A stretch of DNA of 14,902 nt from Gammaproteobacteria bacterium (GCA_030426005.1 JAUHZM010000042.1:1-14902); one strand, 5' to 3'. Counted from the stretch's first letter, positions 6,582 through 13,392 are shown. Program-made: numbers and translations. The notes: generated by a model from the letters alone, not told the origin.

Positions 6582-7931
6582 ATGGACGAACACCACGATG
6601 CAGCAGGAAAAATCTCGCGTAACTGGGTACTCATTCTCACGTTCTGCCTTTTTTTACAGGCTTGTAGTTCAGGCGATTCAGGTAGCCAAGAAGCCAAGAA
6701 GGTCGAGTTGGTTTCAAGCTCTGCACCGGCACCGCTAATCCGCGGGGACAAGGAAGTTGATTGGTGGTTCTCATTCAAATTCAATGCGGCTAAATTTCCT
6801 GGTTGTGCCAACCAAGCTCAAAGGGCCTGCCCATTCGGTGGTGAGCCGCAGGACTATCGATATGGTTATAGTCAGCAGTTTGTGTCCGCTGATAGCACCG
6901 CACCGACACTGAGTCAGGGCGAGATTTGCCTTGGCGACAGTGACCAAGACCCGCTCGGGGCAACGTTTGAACAGATCTACCAGGGTGACTACTACTACGT
7001 GGTCTGGAACGATCAATTTTATAAACAGCCGAAGATCGAAGGCTGTGAAAACTCCTGTTCCGCGCCCTGGGGTCATGCTAAAGGTGTTGTCGCATGGAAC
7101 GAGCATGGTGAAGGTTTGGTACTACAAGTCACTACGCCAGCTTGGCCTGGTTCCGGGAATCAGCAGCATCCACGTGCGTCAGGTGGCAACACGCTGGGCT
7201 GTGTGTCACTCGACGATGATATCGCAGTGGCACAACACTTCTTCGCACTGCGACTCAGTCCGGAGGATTTAACTCATGTGATTGCTGGGTTAGCAAATGC
7301 CAGTGTGGTCACGGATGTCACACAACCGCAGCTGGTACGTAATGGCGGCCCCGAATCAATACAGTCGCTAGTGCAAACCTTGGGTAAGCAATCCAATAGC
7401 AGCGACGTGATCAACGTCACGCTCTCTAGTGGTGTGCGTTTTATTTCTAAACCATCGGCTTTGCATGTACCTCCCTGGCAATTGGTATCCGCGCAGCTCG
7501 GCGGTATTGATTTGCGTACCGCAACTTGGTGGACCGATCCCGCAATTCCATCAACCGATCGGAGTACTCCATTGAGTTGTTGGGACGAGCGATTGGGCCA
7601 GGCTGGCGCGGTGAGTATCGCAACCAGCGGCACTTGGAATGGCACGGAGTTTAGCCTCAAGGGCGGACTCGGTAACGAATTCAATCATGCGAAGTTTGCG
7701 GTCGATGACGGGTCGAGACCATCGTTGGCAATCTTTGGAGACATGAACCAGCAAGGTGCACTGTCCCCCGGTTCGGCATACCCAGAACAGAAATGCTCCA
7801 GTAGCCAAAACGGCCGAGGCGGTACTTTCTACGTAGTCGAGAATGCCAAATTGGCTGCCAGTCTAGCCAATTTAATTCGCGGTGATACGGCACCACTCGC
7901 ACCAAATCCAACCATCCTACAGCCAAAATAA
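6582..7931 (+). CDS. DNase II-family nuclease, surface lipoprotein
   Basis: The 449-residue product resembles deoxyribonuclease II, the metal-independent acid endonuclease with a phospholipase D-like fold. Visible family marks: DWWFSFKF (60-67); the first active-site motif GHAKG (His165, Lys167) followed by VVAWNEHGEGLVLQVTTPAW; the second motif NHAKFAV (His369, Lys371); then IFGDMNQQ (384-391) and GRGGTFYVV (411-419). Both HxK pairs needed for catalysis are intact. The N-terminus has a hydrophobic signal ending FLQAC with the lipid-accepting Cys28 followed by SSGDSG, so it is probably anchored in the outer membrane facing outward or in the periplasm. ATG 6582 is the only start (TAG at 6570 closes the frame); GGAG is unusually close, 2 bases before it. 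The haem lipoprotein gene follows after 19 bases. Likely roles are use of extracellular DNA as nutrient or attack on foreign DNA; the role is inferred. Confidence 0.8.
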   Translation: MDEHHDAAGKISRNWVLILTFCLFLQACSSGDSGSQEAKKVELVSSSAPAPLIRGDKEVDWWFSFKFNAAKFPGCANQAQRACPFGGEPQDYRYGYSQQFVSADSTAPTLSQGEICLGDSDQDPLGATFEQIYQGDYYYVVWNDQFYKQPKIEGCENSCSAPWGHAKGVVAWNEHGEGLVLQVTTPAWPGSGNQQHPRASGGNTLGCVSLDDDIAVAQHFFALRLSPEDLTHVIAGLANASVVTDVTQPQLVRNGGPESIQSLVQTLGKQSNSSDVINVTLSSGVRFISKPSALHVPPWQLVSAQLGGIDLRTATWWTDPAIPSTDRSTPLSCWDERLGQAGAVSIATSGTWNGTEFSLKGGLGNEFNHAKFAVDDGSRPSLAIFGDMNQQGALSPGSAYPEQKCSSSQNGRGGTFYVVENAKLAASLANLIRGDTAPLAPNPTILQPK

Positions 7932-7950
7932 CCACGCAAGGAGAATGATC

Positions 7951-9660
7951 ATGAAGATCCGAATGCTGATATTGGCAGTGCTTTGTTCACTGCTTTTCGC
8001 CTGTAATTCACAAACCGAGGAGCCCGCCGTGGTGTCAAAGCCGGCGCCGGTCTCACCCGAACCCGTAACGCCGGAACAGCCACCTGTAATGCCGGTTGTA
8101 GACTCCGGTACCTGTACCGGAACATACCCTAGTTACTGGCAAGACCCGAAATTTCCGGAGATGTTTGAAGGTCAACTGGTCAGTGATCAACCACCAGCTG
8201 GCTATCAAGGTCCGGTGTTTCGCCTGAGTGATGATTTTCCGCGGGAACCAGTGGATGAAGCGGATTCACAACCATGGCGCGATGCGCGATTTGATGCTTT
8301 GTTTGACCCCGCTACCGATCCCGAAACTAAACAGCAATTGGGTGAAGAGTATAGTTGGCTGGTCATGGCGTATATCCAGGCGGGAAATATCGACAGCGGA
8401 GATGTCGAAACGGATTGGGATGTGTGTAACAACAAAGTGCGGTCTTGGTACAACATTCCCTTTCAAACCTACAATGTACTAGCGGGGCGTGAGTTCACGC
8501 ATGGGCTCACACGGGAAGCGCCAGTGAGTTTTAGTGTCAACACATCACCTGAGCCTGTGAATGGCACCATGTGGGCCGTCGGCTACTTTAACCCAACCGC
8601 AGCGTATACCTTGGGCACCATTTGGCAAGCCGATGGCACCGCGAAGATTCCGACCGAAAATGTGTCATTTGCCACCGGCGCCGTAGTTGGTAAACCCCTA
8701 TTTACGACTTTGTCGCCCGCTGAAATGCCGATGTTAGCGAATTTACCAGCGTGGAAAGCAAACATTTCATCACCGGATTTTTGTGGCTGCAAATCAACGA
8801 CCGGTGCCAAACAATGCACCATGGCCGAAGAAAGTCAGCAGTGCCCACGTAGTCTAGATAAGTACGGACCGGTTACGTTATTGCAATTTGATTTCGCGGT
8901 AAAGGAACCTCGCGCTGAAGGCACGGAATGGGTTTTCGGCACCTTTGTTGCCGATGGTCAACGTAAAGCTGAAGAGCCTAATCCCTGGAACCGTATTTCT
9001 TTATTAGGTCTCATGTGGGGTAACTCGACACCGCCAGCGGGTGTGTTGGCGTCAGCCTATCCGAATGATCCGCGACTCAATGGCTTTGAAGATATGGTAA
9101 TCGACTGGGACACTGTGGATATGTTGAATGTGTATGGTGGCGCAGACAAGTTTGCTCATCCAGGCCATCTGGGTTGTAACTCTCGTCTAGATGGTCCCGC
9201 TGACAAGGCCTACAGCTCGTGCATGTCATGTCATGGTACCGCGTCGGTTGCTGATCAGAATGTTAAGGTTCCGCCGATTGCACCGCAATTCGGAGGCTTG
9301 ACCTCTGAATGCGCATTACAAACCGCTGATGGTAAATGGATTGATGCCAGTGGCGCTCCGGCAAAAATTAGATCAGTTAGCGGCGTGGACATTAGCTATC
9401 CACAGATCGACTCAATCTATTTTGCAAGTACACCAGCCGCGCAGCCTTTCAATGCTACGGTCGACACGGCTCAGGGGCCGGTGAATATCCTGCCCGGCCA
9501 GCCGGATTATGCATCTTCGGACAGGTCTGATTGGATATCGCTGGACTATTCACTCCAAACGTCAATCTCGATTGTGCAGTGGAAACAGTGGCAACAGCAT
9601 TTGGCTGATCCCAAGCCAGCGCATTTGGACGTGCATGCCGCTAAGCTGCCGCGCCGCTAA
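7951..9660 (+). CDS. Lipoprotein with single c-type haem site (CxxCH), unknown function
   Basis: The start is ATG 7951: AAGGAG at 7938-7943 is spaced 7 bases from it but only 1 base from the in-frame ATG at 7945, giving a 569-residue product. Residues 1-18 are a lipoprotein signal ending LLFAC (Cys18), followed by a Pro/Val-rich linker to about residue 50. The body contains WYNIPF (166-171), GREFTHGLTRE (179-189) and WAVGYFN (208-214). Near the C-terminus SSCMSCHG gives one covalent haem site (Cys424, Cys427, His428), preceded by GHLGCNSRLDGPADKA. I recognise this as a recurring uncharacterised monohaem protein type but cannot name a reaction. It follows the DNase II-like gene by 19 bases and probably shares its transcript. 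A redox or peroxide-handling role at the cell surface is possible but not shown. Confidence 0.8.
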   Translation: MKIRMLILAVLCSLLFACNSQTEEPAVVSKPAPVSPEPVTPEQPPVMPVVDSGTCTGTYPSYWQDPKFPEMFEGQLVSDQPPAGYQGPVFRLSDDFPREPVDEADSQPWRDARFDALFDPATDPETKQQLGEEYSWLVMAYIQAGNIDSGDVETDWDVCNNKVRSWYNIPFQTYNVLAGREFTHGLTREAPVSFSVNTSPEPVNGTMWAVGYFNPTAAYTLGTIWQADGTAKIPTENVSFATGAVVGKPLFTTLSPAEMPMLANLPAWKANISSPDFCGCKSTTGAKQCTMAEESQQCPRSLDKYGPVTLLQFDFAVKEPRAEGTEWVFGTFVADGQRKAEEPNPWNRISLLGLMWGNSTPPAGVLASAYPNDPRLNGFEDMVIDWDTVDMLNVYGGADKFAHPGHLGCNSRLDGPADKAYSSCMSCHGTASVADQNVKVPPIAPQFGGLTSECALQTADGKWIDASGAPAKIRSVSGVDISYPQIDSIYFASTPAAQPFNATVDTAQGPVNILPGQPDYASSDRSDWISLDYSLQTSISIVQWKQWQQHLADPKPAHLDVHAAKLPRR

Positions 9661-9684
9661 CAAAGGTACGTGCTTCTACGCGTC

Positions 9685-9712
9685 ACTGTGGCTGCCGATG
9701 AGTAGCCACAGT
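9685..9712 (+). other. Strong intercistronic hairpin between haem lipoprotein and SnoaL-like genes
   Basis: ACTGTGGCT (9685-9693) pairs perfectly with AGCCACAGT (9704-9712), a 9-bp stem with a 10-base loop. It lies 24 bases after one stop codon and 18 bases before the GGAG of the next gene. No T-run follows, so it is more likely a message-stabilising or processing structure than a terminator, allowing unequal expression of the genes. Confidence 0.55.
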
Positions 9713-9742
9713 AATGCACCAACAAAATACATGGAGAATTTC

Positions 9743-10198
9743 ATGACACTAAAACAAACATACTTAAGTATCACGATGGCTGCCGCCTTGTTAAGCAGCG
9801 GTTGTGTCCAACAAGTCGTCGATGCTGAAATAAACAAGGAGGCCACACGAATATTCTTCGATGGCGTGTTTAACCATGGTTTAACCGAGATCGTCGAGTT
9901 TAGTTTAGCCGATGATTACACCTACAACGGTCACCATTCAAAGGTCGATGGCACCATCAAATGGGCAGAATCCTTGCGCAAAACGTATCCGGACTTGCAC
10001 TTCACGATTAATGACCTGATTGGTGAGGGTCATAAAGTAGCAATCCGCTGGACGATGACAGGTACTGGGGCAGATGGTATCGAAATCACTACATCGGGCA
10101 CTAACATTATTACTTTTCGAGATGGTAAAGCGATTTCAAACTGGCAAAATGGCGGTAAGCCTAGTGATGTTCACGCGGTGAAAAAGCCGGCCGCATAA
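9743..10198 (+). CDS. SnoaL-like (NTF2-fold) exported protein, probable lipoprotein
   Basis: The product is 151 residues from ATG 9743, chosen because GGAG (9733-9736) lies 6 bases before it; the same frame is open much further upstream inside the preceding gene but without a start signal. The N-terminal hydrophobic stretch ends ALLSSGC; Cys21 could be lipidated, although serine rather than leucine at -3 makes the lipobox imperfect. From residue 34 the SnoaL/ketosteroid-isomerase-like pattern is visible: IFFDGVFNHG, LADDYTYNGHH (56-66), YPDLHFTINDLIGEGHKV (82-99) and WTMTGTGADG, GTNIITFRDGKAISNW. Such cone-shaped domains bind small hydrophobic ligands or act as isomerases, hydrolases or scaffolds; the substrate cannot be read. 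It follows the haem lipoprotein gene by 82 bases on the same strand and is likely its partner. Confidence 0.75.
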   Translation: MTLKQTYLSITMAAALLSSGCVQQVVDAEINKEATRIFFDGVFNHGLTEIVEFSLADDYTYNGHHSKVDGTIKWAESLRKTYPDLHFTINDLIGEGHKVAIRWTMTGTGADGIEITTSGTNIITFRDGKAISNWQNGGKPSDVHAVKKPAA

Positions 10199-10273
10199 TA
10201 AATTCACACACCGGCCTCAACAATCGGTCAACAATTGGACGTGCGTTGAGTGCCTGATCTGAATATACTCACG

Positions 10274-10279
10274 TATAAT
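10274..10279 (+). promoter_or_regulatory. -10 promoter element before the DUF6916-like gene
   Basis: TATAAT is a perfect -10 box. The best-known -35 spacing (17) falls on TGCCTG, a poor match, and TTGAGT at 10246-10251 is 22 bases away, so activation by a protein may be needed. The start codon at 10297 is only 17 bases beyond the -10 box, implying a leader of roughly 9-12 bases. Confidence 0.5.
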
Positions 10280-10296
10280 CTTCAAATAACTGACAA

Positions 10297-10575
10297 ATGA
10301 AAACCAAACAAGATTACGAAGCTCGACTCAATCAACAATTTGAATTAGCTCAGGTTCCATTAACTCTAGAGTTGATTGAGGTGAGTTCGGTGCAGGCAGA
10401 GCGCGTCGAGGACGGTCGTTCTGAACCATTCTCCGCGGTATTCCGCGCCGACAATCACGATATTCTTGAACAGGGTACTTACACTTTACGCAATGACGGG
10501 AAAGGTACGGACATATTTTTGGTCCCCATTGGACCAGATGATCAAGGAATGTGCTACGAGGCCATTTTTACCTAA
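10297..10575 (+). CDS. Small protein resembling DUF6916
   Basis: The product is 92 residues with no signal peptide or membrane helix. The pattern PFSAVFRAD, LEQGTYTLRNDGKG and IFLVPIGPDDQGMCYEAIF resembles small beta-rich proteins that I recall as DUF6916; the family name is from memory and should be treated as tentative. No function is known to me. There is no recognisable ribosome binding site in ATAACTGACAAATG, while a perfect TATAAT sits 17 bases upstream, so translation may start on a nearly leaderless message. This separates it transcriptionally from the lipoprotein genes 98 bases upstream. The AraC-type regulator gene follows after 81 bases, with a hairpin between. Confidence 0.7.
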   Translation: MKTKQDYEARLNQQFELAQVPLTLELIEVSSVQAERVEDGRSEPFSAVFRADNHDILEQGTYTLRNDGKGTDIFLVPIGPDDQGMCYEAIFT

Positions 10576-10601
10576 TTCAAGTCGTCGCGTAATCACACGC
10601 C

Positions 10602-10624
10602 TGAGTTGTCTACACGGCAACTCA
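10602..10624 (+). other. Hairpin between the DUF6916-like and AraC-type genes
   Basis: TGAGTTG (10602-10608) pairs with CAACTCA (10618-10624) around a 9-base loop, followed by only three T (TTTAG). It could act as a weak terminator that limits read-through into the regulator gene, whose AGGGGA ribosome binding site lies at 10645-10650. Confidence 0.45.
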
Positions 10625-10656
10625 TTTAGACCCGCTACCAATGCAGGGGACACCTT

Positions 10657-11802
10657 ATGTCGTCGGTGATCGCTGCTGTCATTTCGGCGCTGGCTATGGG
10701 GCAGTCAATTCTGGCGTCACACCTGTTAGCACGCCGCATTGTGCATTCGAATGTGTATCTGCCTTTAGCAGTTTTTTTTGCTTTGAATGCCGTCGCACAG
10801 TTTTGTTTTATTGTCCGCGAGCCGGTTTTTTACACGGATGGGATCACGTTTTTACCACAATTAACCTTATTCAAACTGGTGGTAGAGCTAATGCTGCCAC
10901 CGCTTTTTTGGATGTACGTGCGTGAACTCACCTCAGAACATGCACGAGGTTGGCGCAGTACCGATAAATATCACTTCATTATTCCGGTGGTACCCGTAGC
11001 GATACTGGCAGTGCTCATAGGGTTGGCAAGCTGGAACGAAGCGTATGGTGGATCACGTGGCGCCTTGATTCTAGAGATACTCAATACCATTTTGAACCTG
11101 GCGGCATTGATTCAATTTACTGTGTATATTGCCTTCGTAATGATCCGGCTGGCCAGTTATCGGCGCAAACTGATGAATTTGTTCGCCAGTACCGAAGACC
11201 TAGAGTTGAGGTGGTTTCGTTGGGCATTATGGTTAATTCTGCTGAATATTGCCCTTGAGCTTGGAGCAGAGATCGCCAATTCGGTATTTCACGTACCCAA
11301 CCCTACTTACCCTTGGCATGGACTGGCTCGATTAGCGTTAGTGTGGTTTTTTGCGGTGTGGGGATTACGTCAACGCCCTGATTTGCGCATTGAAATTGCA
11401 CGAACCCAAAAGGAAGACAGCGAGGAAACCCGCAAGTACCAAAAATCGGCATTATCCGAGGAGCAGTTGGCTGACGTATCACAGAAAATTCGATTTGCAC
11501 TGGAAAAGCAGCATAAGTATCGTGACCCAAATTTGTCACTACGCGCTTTGTCAGAAGAGATTAAGGTGTTGCCAAATTATGTTACCCAAGCCTTAAGTCT
11601 TGATATTAAAGAGACTTTTTTCGACTATGTAAATCGTTTACGAGTAATGGAGGCCATGGAATTGCTCTTGAATACTGATGATACCGTGTTGACGATCGCG
11701 AATGATGTTGGTTTTAATTCGCGCTCATCTTTCTATTCAGCCTTTAAAAAAGTGACCGGACAGACCCCGACGAGTTTTCGACAGGTATCCAAATCTGCGT
11801 GA
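10657..11802 (+). CDS. Membrane-anchored AraC-family transcriptional regulator
   Basis: The product is 381 residues. The N-terminal part has seven hydrophobic helices (about 4-25, 34-53, 66-88, 107-126, 138-163, 186-208 and 222-238), then a charged linker and a C-terminal AraC DNA-binding domain: first helix-turn-helix at about 293-315 (LSLRALSEEIKVLPNYVTQA) and second at 343-365, with the signature VGFNSRSSFYSAFKKVTG and PTSFR (351-375). It therefore probably senses a signal in the membrane or outside and binds DNA while anchored. The start at ATG 10657 has AGGGGA 6 bases upstream. No kinase or receiver domain is present, so the signal must be direct. Being at the end of the lipoprotein and DUF6916-like gene group on the same strand, it is a plausible regulator of that group; this is inferred from position. 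Confidence 0.88.
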   Translation: MSSVIAAVISALAMGQSILASHLLARRIVHSNVYLPLAVFFALNAVAQFCFIVREPVFYTDGITFLPQLTLFKLVVELMLPPLFWMYVRELTSEHARGWRSTDKYHFIIPVVPVAILAVLIGLASWNEAYGGSRGALILEILNTILNLAALIQFTVYIAFVMIRLASYRRKLMNLFASTEDLELRWFRWALWLILLNIALELGAEIANSVFHVPNPTYPWHGLARLALVWFFAVWGLRQRPDLRIEIARTQKEDSEETRKYQKSALSEEQLADVSQKIRFALEKQHKYRDPNLSLRALSEEIKVLPNYVTQALSLDIKETFFDYVNRLRVMEAMELLLNTDDTVLTIANDVGFNSRSSFYSAFKKVTGQTPTSFRQVSKSA

Positions 11803-11818
11803 ATTTGTCCTTCCCGCT

Positions 11819-11852
11819 AAAGTCAGACGATTGAATTCTGCGCGTCTGCTTT
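11819..11852 (+). terminator. Probable terminator of the AraC-type regulator gene
   Basis: AAAG-CAGACG (11819-11829, with T11823 bulged) pairs with CGTCTGCTTT (11843-11852), a 10-bp stem with a 13-base loop, 16 bases after the stop codon. The tail is short (TTTAATAAT), so termination may be partial. Confidence 0.5.
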
Positions 11853-12233
11853 AATAATACTGTGAGTTCCCAACATTGCATTTAAATGTAGGGTGGCTGC
11901 GGAGAGTACGGTGTTTTTGGAATGGTTGCTCCTTCCCCTTCAACACCTAACGGTTGGAAACGCAGTTACAGAGCATGTGGTGGAAAAGCGGCCAGTTATC
12001 GTTCAAGAACAACAAGCTGGTGACTGAGCTGAAACCTTTGTAGGAGAGGGTTCAGATTCGGAAAACCAGGTTTGGGCGGCTTTGCTAACGGAAACTCACA
12101 CTGTTTCACCTGCGGGTTACAGAGTCCAAAGTGAAACTAGGGTTGTTCGCTCTATATTATCCTGGTGGAGTTGAGCATATATACCTAAACGGTAGTCGGT
12201 GGAGTGAGTTCCCACCTGCTACCGTTTTTTTTT
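11853..12233 (+). ncRNA. Candidate structured non-coding RNA of about 370 nt
   Basis: This gene-free stretch between the AraC-type and Lrp-type genes has no reading frame longer than about 40 codons in the plus direction and no recognisable protein similarity. It ends in a far stronger terminator than a gene end 385 bases upstream would need, and that gene already has its own terminator-like hairpin. Internal stems include CTGA-ACC/GGTTCAG (12029-12055, one bulged A) and GTTTCAC/GTGAAAC (12103-12109 with 12131-12137); the latter competes with GAAAC/GTTTC (12091-12107). A possible promoter, TTGAAT (11831-11836), 18 bases, TAATAC (11855-11860), is weak. Nine GGA triplets occur, a slight excess, so a CsrA-binding sponge is one option. 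It does not match RNase P, tmRNA, 6S or SRP RNA as I know them. It could also be a long 3' untranslated region. Confidence 0.4.
12187..12233 (+). terminator. Very strong rho-independent terminator
   Basis: AAACGGTAG (12187-12195) pairs with CTACCGTTT (12219-12227), continued inward by a T-G wobble, one mismatch and GGTGG (12198-12202) with CCACC (12212-12216), leaving a 9-base loop. Nine T follow (12225-12233). On the minus strand the same hairpin has a poor T-run, so it mainly serves a rightward transcript, though it could weakly end the Lrp-type gene whose stop is at 12245. Confidence 0.92.
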
Positions 12234-12244
12234 GGCCGTTCCGG

Positions 12245-12724
12245 TCAGTAGGTTGAGGATTCGACGATCGCATCGGGCTTGAGATTTTCCATCGAAAATG
12301 TCGACGATACATCGACCAGATTTGGTACCAGACCGATCAAACGTCGATAGACCTGATCATGATGAGAAAGGTCACGCACTAATACCTTTAGTAAATAGTC
12401 CACAGACCCTGTCATCCGATGGCATTCTATAATCTCGGGTACTTGCTTTACCGCACGCGTAAATTGCGCTAACCAATCCGCGCTATGTTGATCGGTCTTT
12501 AGCATGATAAAGGCGGTGATACCGAGGCCGAGTTTAACGTGGTTGAGTTTAACCGTGCGTTTGCCAAGTACGCCTGCTTCCTCCAGTCGTTTGATTCGTC
12601 GCCAGCAAGGATTGACAGTCAGGTTTACCTGCTCCGCGATCGTTTGTATCGATTTGCTTGAGTCTGATTGGAGTATGCTAATTATTCTTCGATCAATAGC
12701 ATCTATTTCTAATATTTCGTTCAT
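12245..12724 (-). CDS. Lrp/AsnC-family transcriptional regulator
   Basis: The product is 159 residues, the standard size. The N-terminal winged helix-turn-helix is visible (IDAIDRRIISILQSDSS, then TIAEQVNLTVNPCWRRIKRL, about 28-47), followed by the C-terminal ligand-binding RAM domain (about 65-145) with CHRMTGSVDYLLKVLV (101-116). Such proteins form dimers and octamers and respond to amino acids, often controlling amino-acid catabolism, export or transport. The start at 12724 has no clear ribosome binding site; AATATAAATTAATCC precedes it, so a TATAAA box lies only a few bases away and a very short leader is possible. It is divergent from the MATE pump gene across 681 bases, which is too far to infer control of the pump, but such regulators commonly act on themselves and a divergent neighbour. 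The effector cannot be read. Confidence 0.9.
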   Translation of the reverse strand: MNEILEIDAIDRRIISILQSDSSKSIQTIAEQVNLTVNPCWRRIKRLEEAGVLGKRTVKLNHVKLGLGITAFIMLKTDQHSADWLAQFTRAVKQVPEIIECHRMTGSVDYLLKVLVRDLSHHDQVYRRLIGLVPNLVDVSSTFSMENLKPDAIVESSTY

Positions 12725-13028
12725 GGATTAATTTATATTCCAATACACTAAAAAATAGAAGTCACCTTTTGGAAAAATCCCGAACAGTATTGCGCCATGA
12801 TGAGTCCCCGCCTCAATGACAGATTTAACAACCAATGCGATTATTTGTTGACCAACACTACGAGTAGTGGGCGGCACCTATTGAATTTAACTTCGCACAG
12901 CTATACGGTTTAGCGCACTGTTGATCATTGCAGGATTTGGTTGTTTGGTACATGCGGCTCGAGCAAAGTGCCGGCTATTATCAGACTGGAACTACTGTCT
13001 TATCTTTTAATTTATTATTACCTGAGAT
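12725..13028. other. Intergenic region without a supported gene
   Basis: This is the Lrp-proximal half of the long divergent spacer. It contains the regulator's own promoter region and a short perfect palindrome, CACTACGAGTAGTG (12856-12869). A 38-codon frame from ATG 12797 to TAG 12913 has no ribosome binding site or recognisable similarity and is not called. Nothing else was seen. Confidence 0.35.
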
Positions 13029-13056
13029 TTGCGCAAAACGCTGAACTCGTTATAAT
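13029..13056 (+). promoter_or_regulatory. Promoter of the MATE leader transcript
   Basis: TTGCGC (13029-13034), a 16-base spacer and a perfect TATAAT (13051-13056) form a plausible sigma-70 promoter. Transcription would begin near 13063, about 48 bases before the leader reading frame and about 340 bases before the MATE start codon. Confidence 0.55.
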
Positions 13057-13110
13057 CACGCCATCAAACGCTGCATAAGCGGTATTACTTCTAAGAAAAA
13101 CAGGTGCGAT

Positions 13111-13179
13111 ATGAACATAGTCATCCAAGAGAGTGTGATCATCACTAAGACACGGGTTCTGTCGATTACTTGTAAGTAA
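13111..13179 (+). CDS. Putative 22-residue leader peptide before the MATE pump
   Basis: ATG 13111 is preceded by AGGTG (13102-13106) at 4 bases and opens 22 codons ending in TAA at 13177-13179. The peptide begins MNIVIQESVIITK and ends TRVLSITCK; it is rich in isoleucine and valine and holds a Lys-Thr-Arg (13-15) stretch. It lies about 50 bases after a good promoter and is followed within 15 bases by the first of several hairpins leading to the efflux pump gene. That order is typical of attenuation leaders. Lys-x-Arg is also the kind of '+x+' motif at which macrolide-bound ribosomes stall, but this is a short match and may be chance. A second possible leader frame of 10 codons starts at ATG 13291 and ends at TGA 13321. 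No homologue is known to me. Confidence 0.4.
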   Translation: MNIVIQESVIITKTRVLSITCK

Positions 13180-13193
13180 GCTTGTCTCCTTCT

Positions 13194-13392
13194 CCCGAGT
13201 TAGTCCTATATTCGACTCGGGCACCGCTACTATAGCGGATCAGAAAATTCATCTTTACCTGCAAGGAATGATCAGGTGAAAGCGGCCCCCATGTCTCAAA
13301 AAATCACACGTCAAGGCCGTTGATTTACCCAGTTTTCTACTGGGGATTTACAGGAATTAATACGAGTAACCTCGAAATCTACGATGGTTACT
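13194..13392 (+). promoter_or_regulatory. Hairpin-rich 5' leader of the MATE gene (candidate attenuator or riboswitch-like control)
   Basis: Five stems follow each other: CCCGAGT/ACTCGGG (13194-13200 with 13215-13221), CGCTA/TAGCG (13225-13229 with 13233-13237), AGCGGCC/GGCCGTT (13281-13287 with 13315-13321, one G-U pair), CCCAGT/ACTGGG (13328-13333 with 13339-13344) and AGTAACC/GGTTACT (13365-13371 with 13386-13392). The last ends 2 bases before the AGAGG ribosome binding site of the pump. None has a T-run, so control at translation initiation is more likely than termination. No known riboswitch consensus was recognised. Confidence 0.45.

Noticed and set aside
7882..7950. Longer start for the haem lipoprotein
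   Set aside because: It would overlap the nuclease gene and bury the signal peptide; AAGGAG is spaced correctly only for ATG 7951.
9509..9742. Longer start for the SnoaL-like protein
   Set aside because: The extra part overlaps the haem lipoprotein gene in another frame and would place the signal peptide in the middle of the protein.
11945..12038. Possible transposase or protein remnant (frame containing MWWKSGQLSFKNNK)
   Set aside because: Only about 30 codons, no recognised family and no inverted repeats or target duplications nearby.
12040..12062. T-arm-like sequence GGGTTCAGATTC as part of a tRNA
   Set aside because: No acceptor, D or anticodon arms fit around it, and the T-loop consensus is broken.
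11881..12233. Firm assignment to CsrB/RsmZ-type sponge RNA
   Set aside because: Nine GGA triplets against about five or six expected is a weak excess, and most are not clearly in hairpin loops; kept only as one option.
12797..12913. 38-codon plus-strand frame starting with ATGATG
   Set aside because: No ribosome binding site and an unremarkable peptide; short frames of this size are expected by chance.
13018..13224. 68-codon minus-strand reading frame in the Lrp-MATE spacer
   Set aside because: No family similarity or ribosome binding site, and it overlaps the promoter, leader frame and hairpins read on the plus strand.
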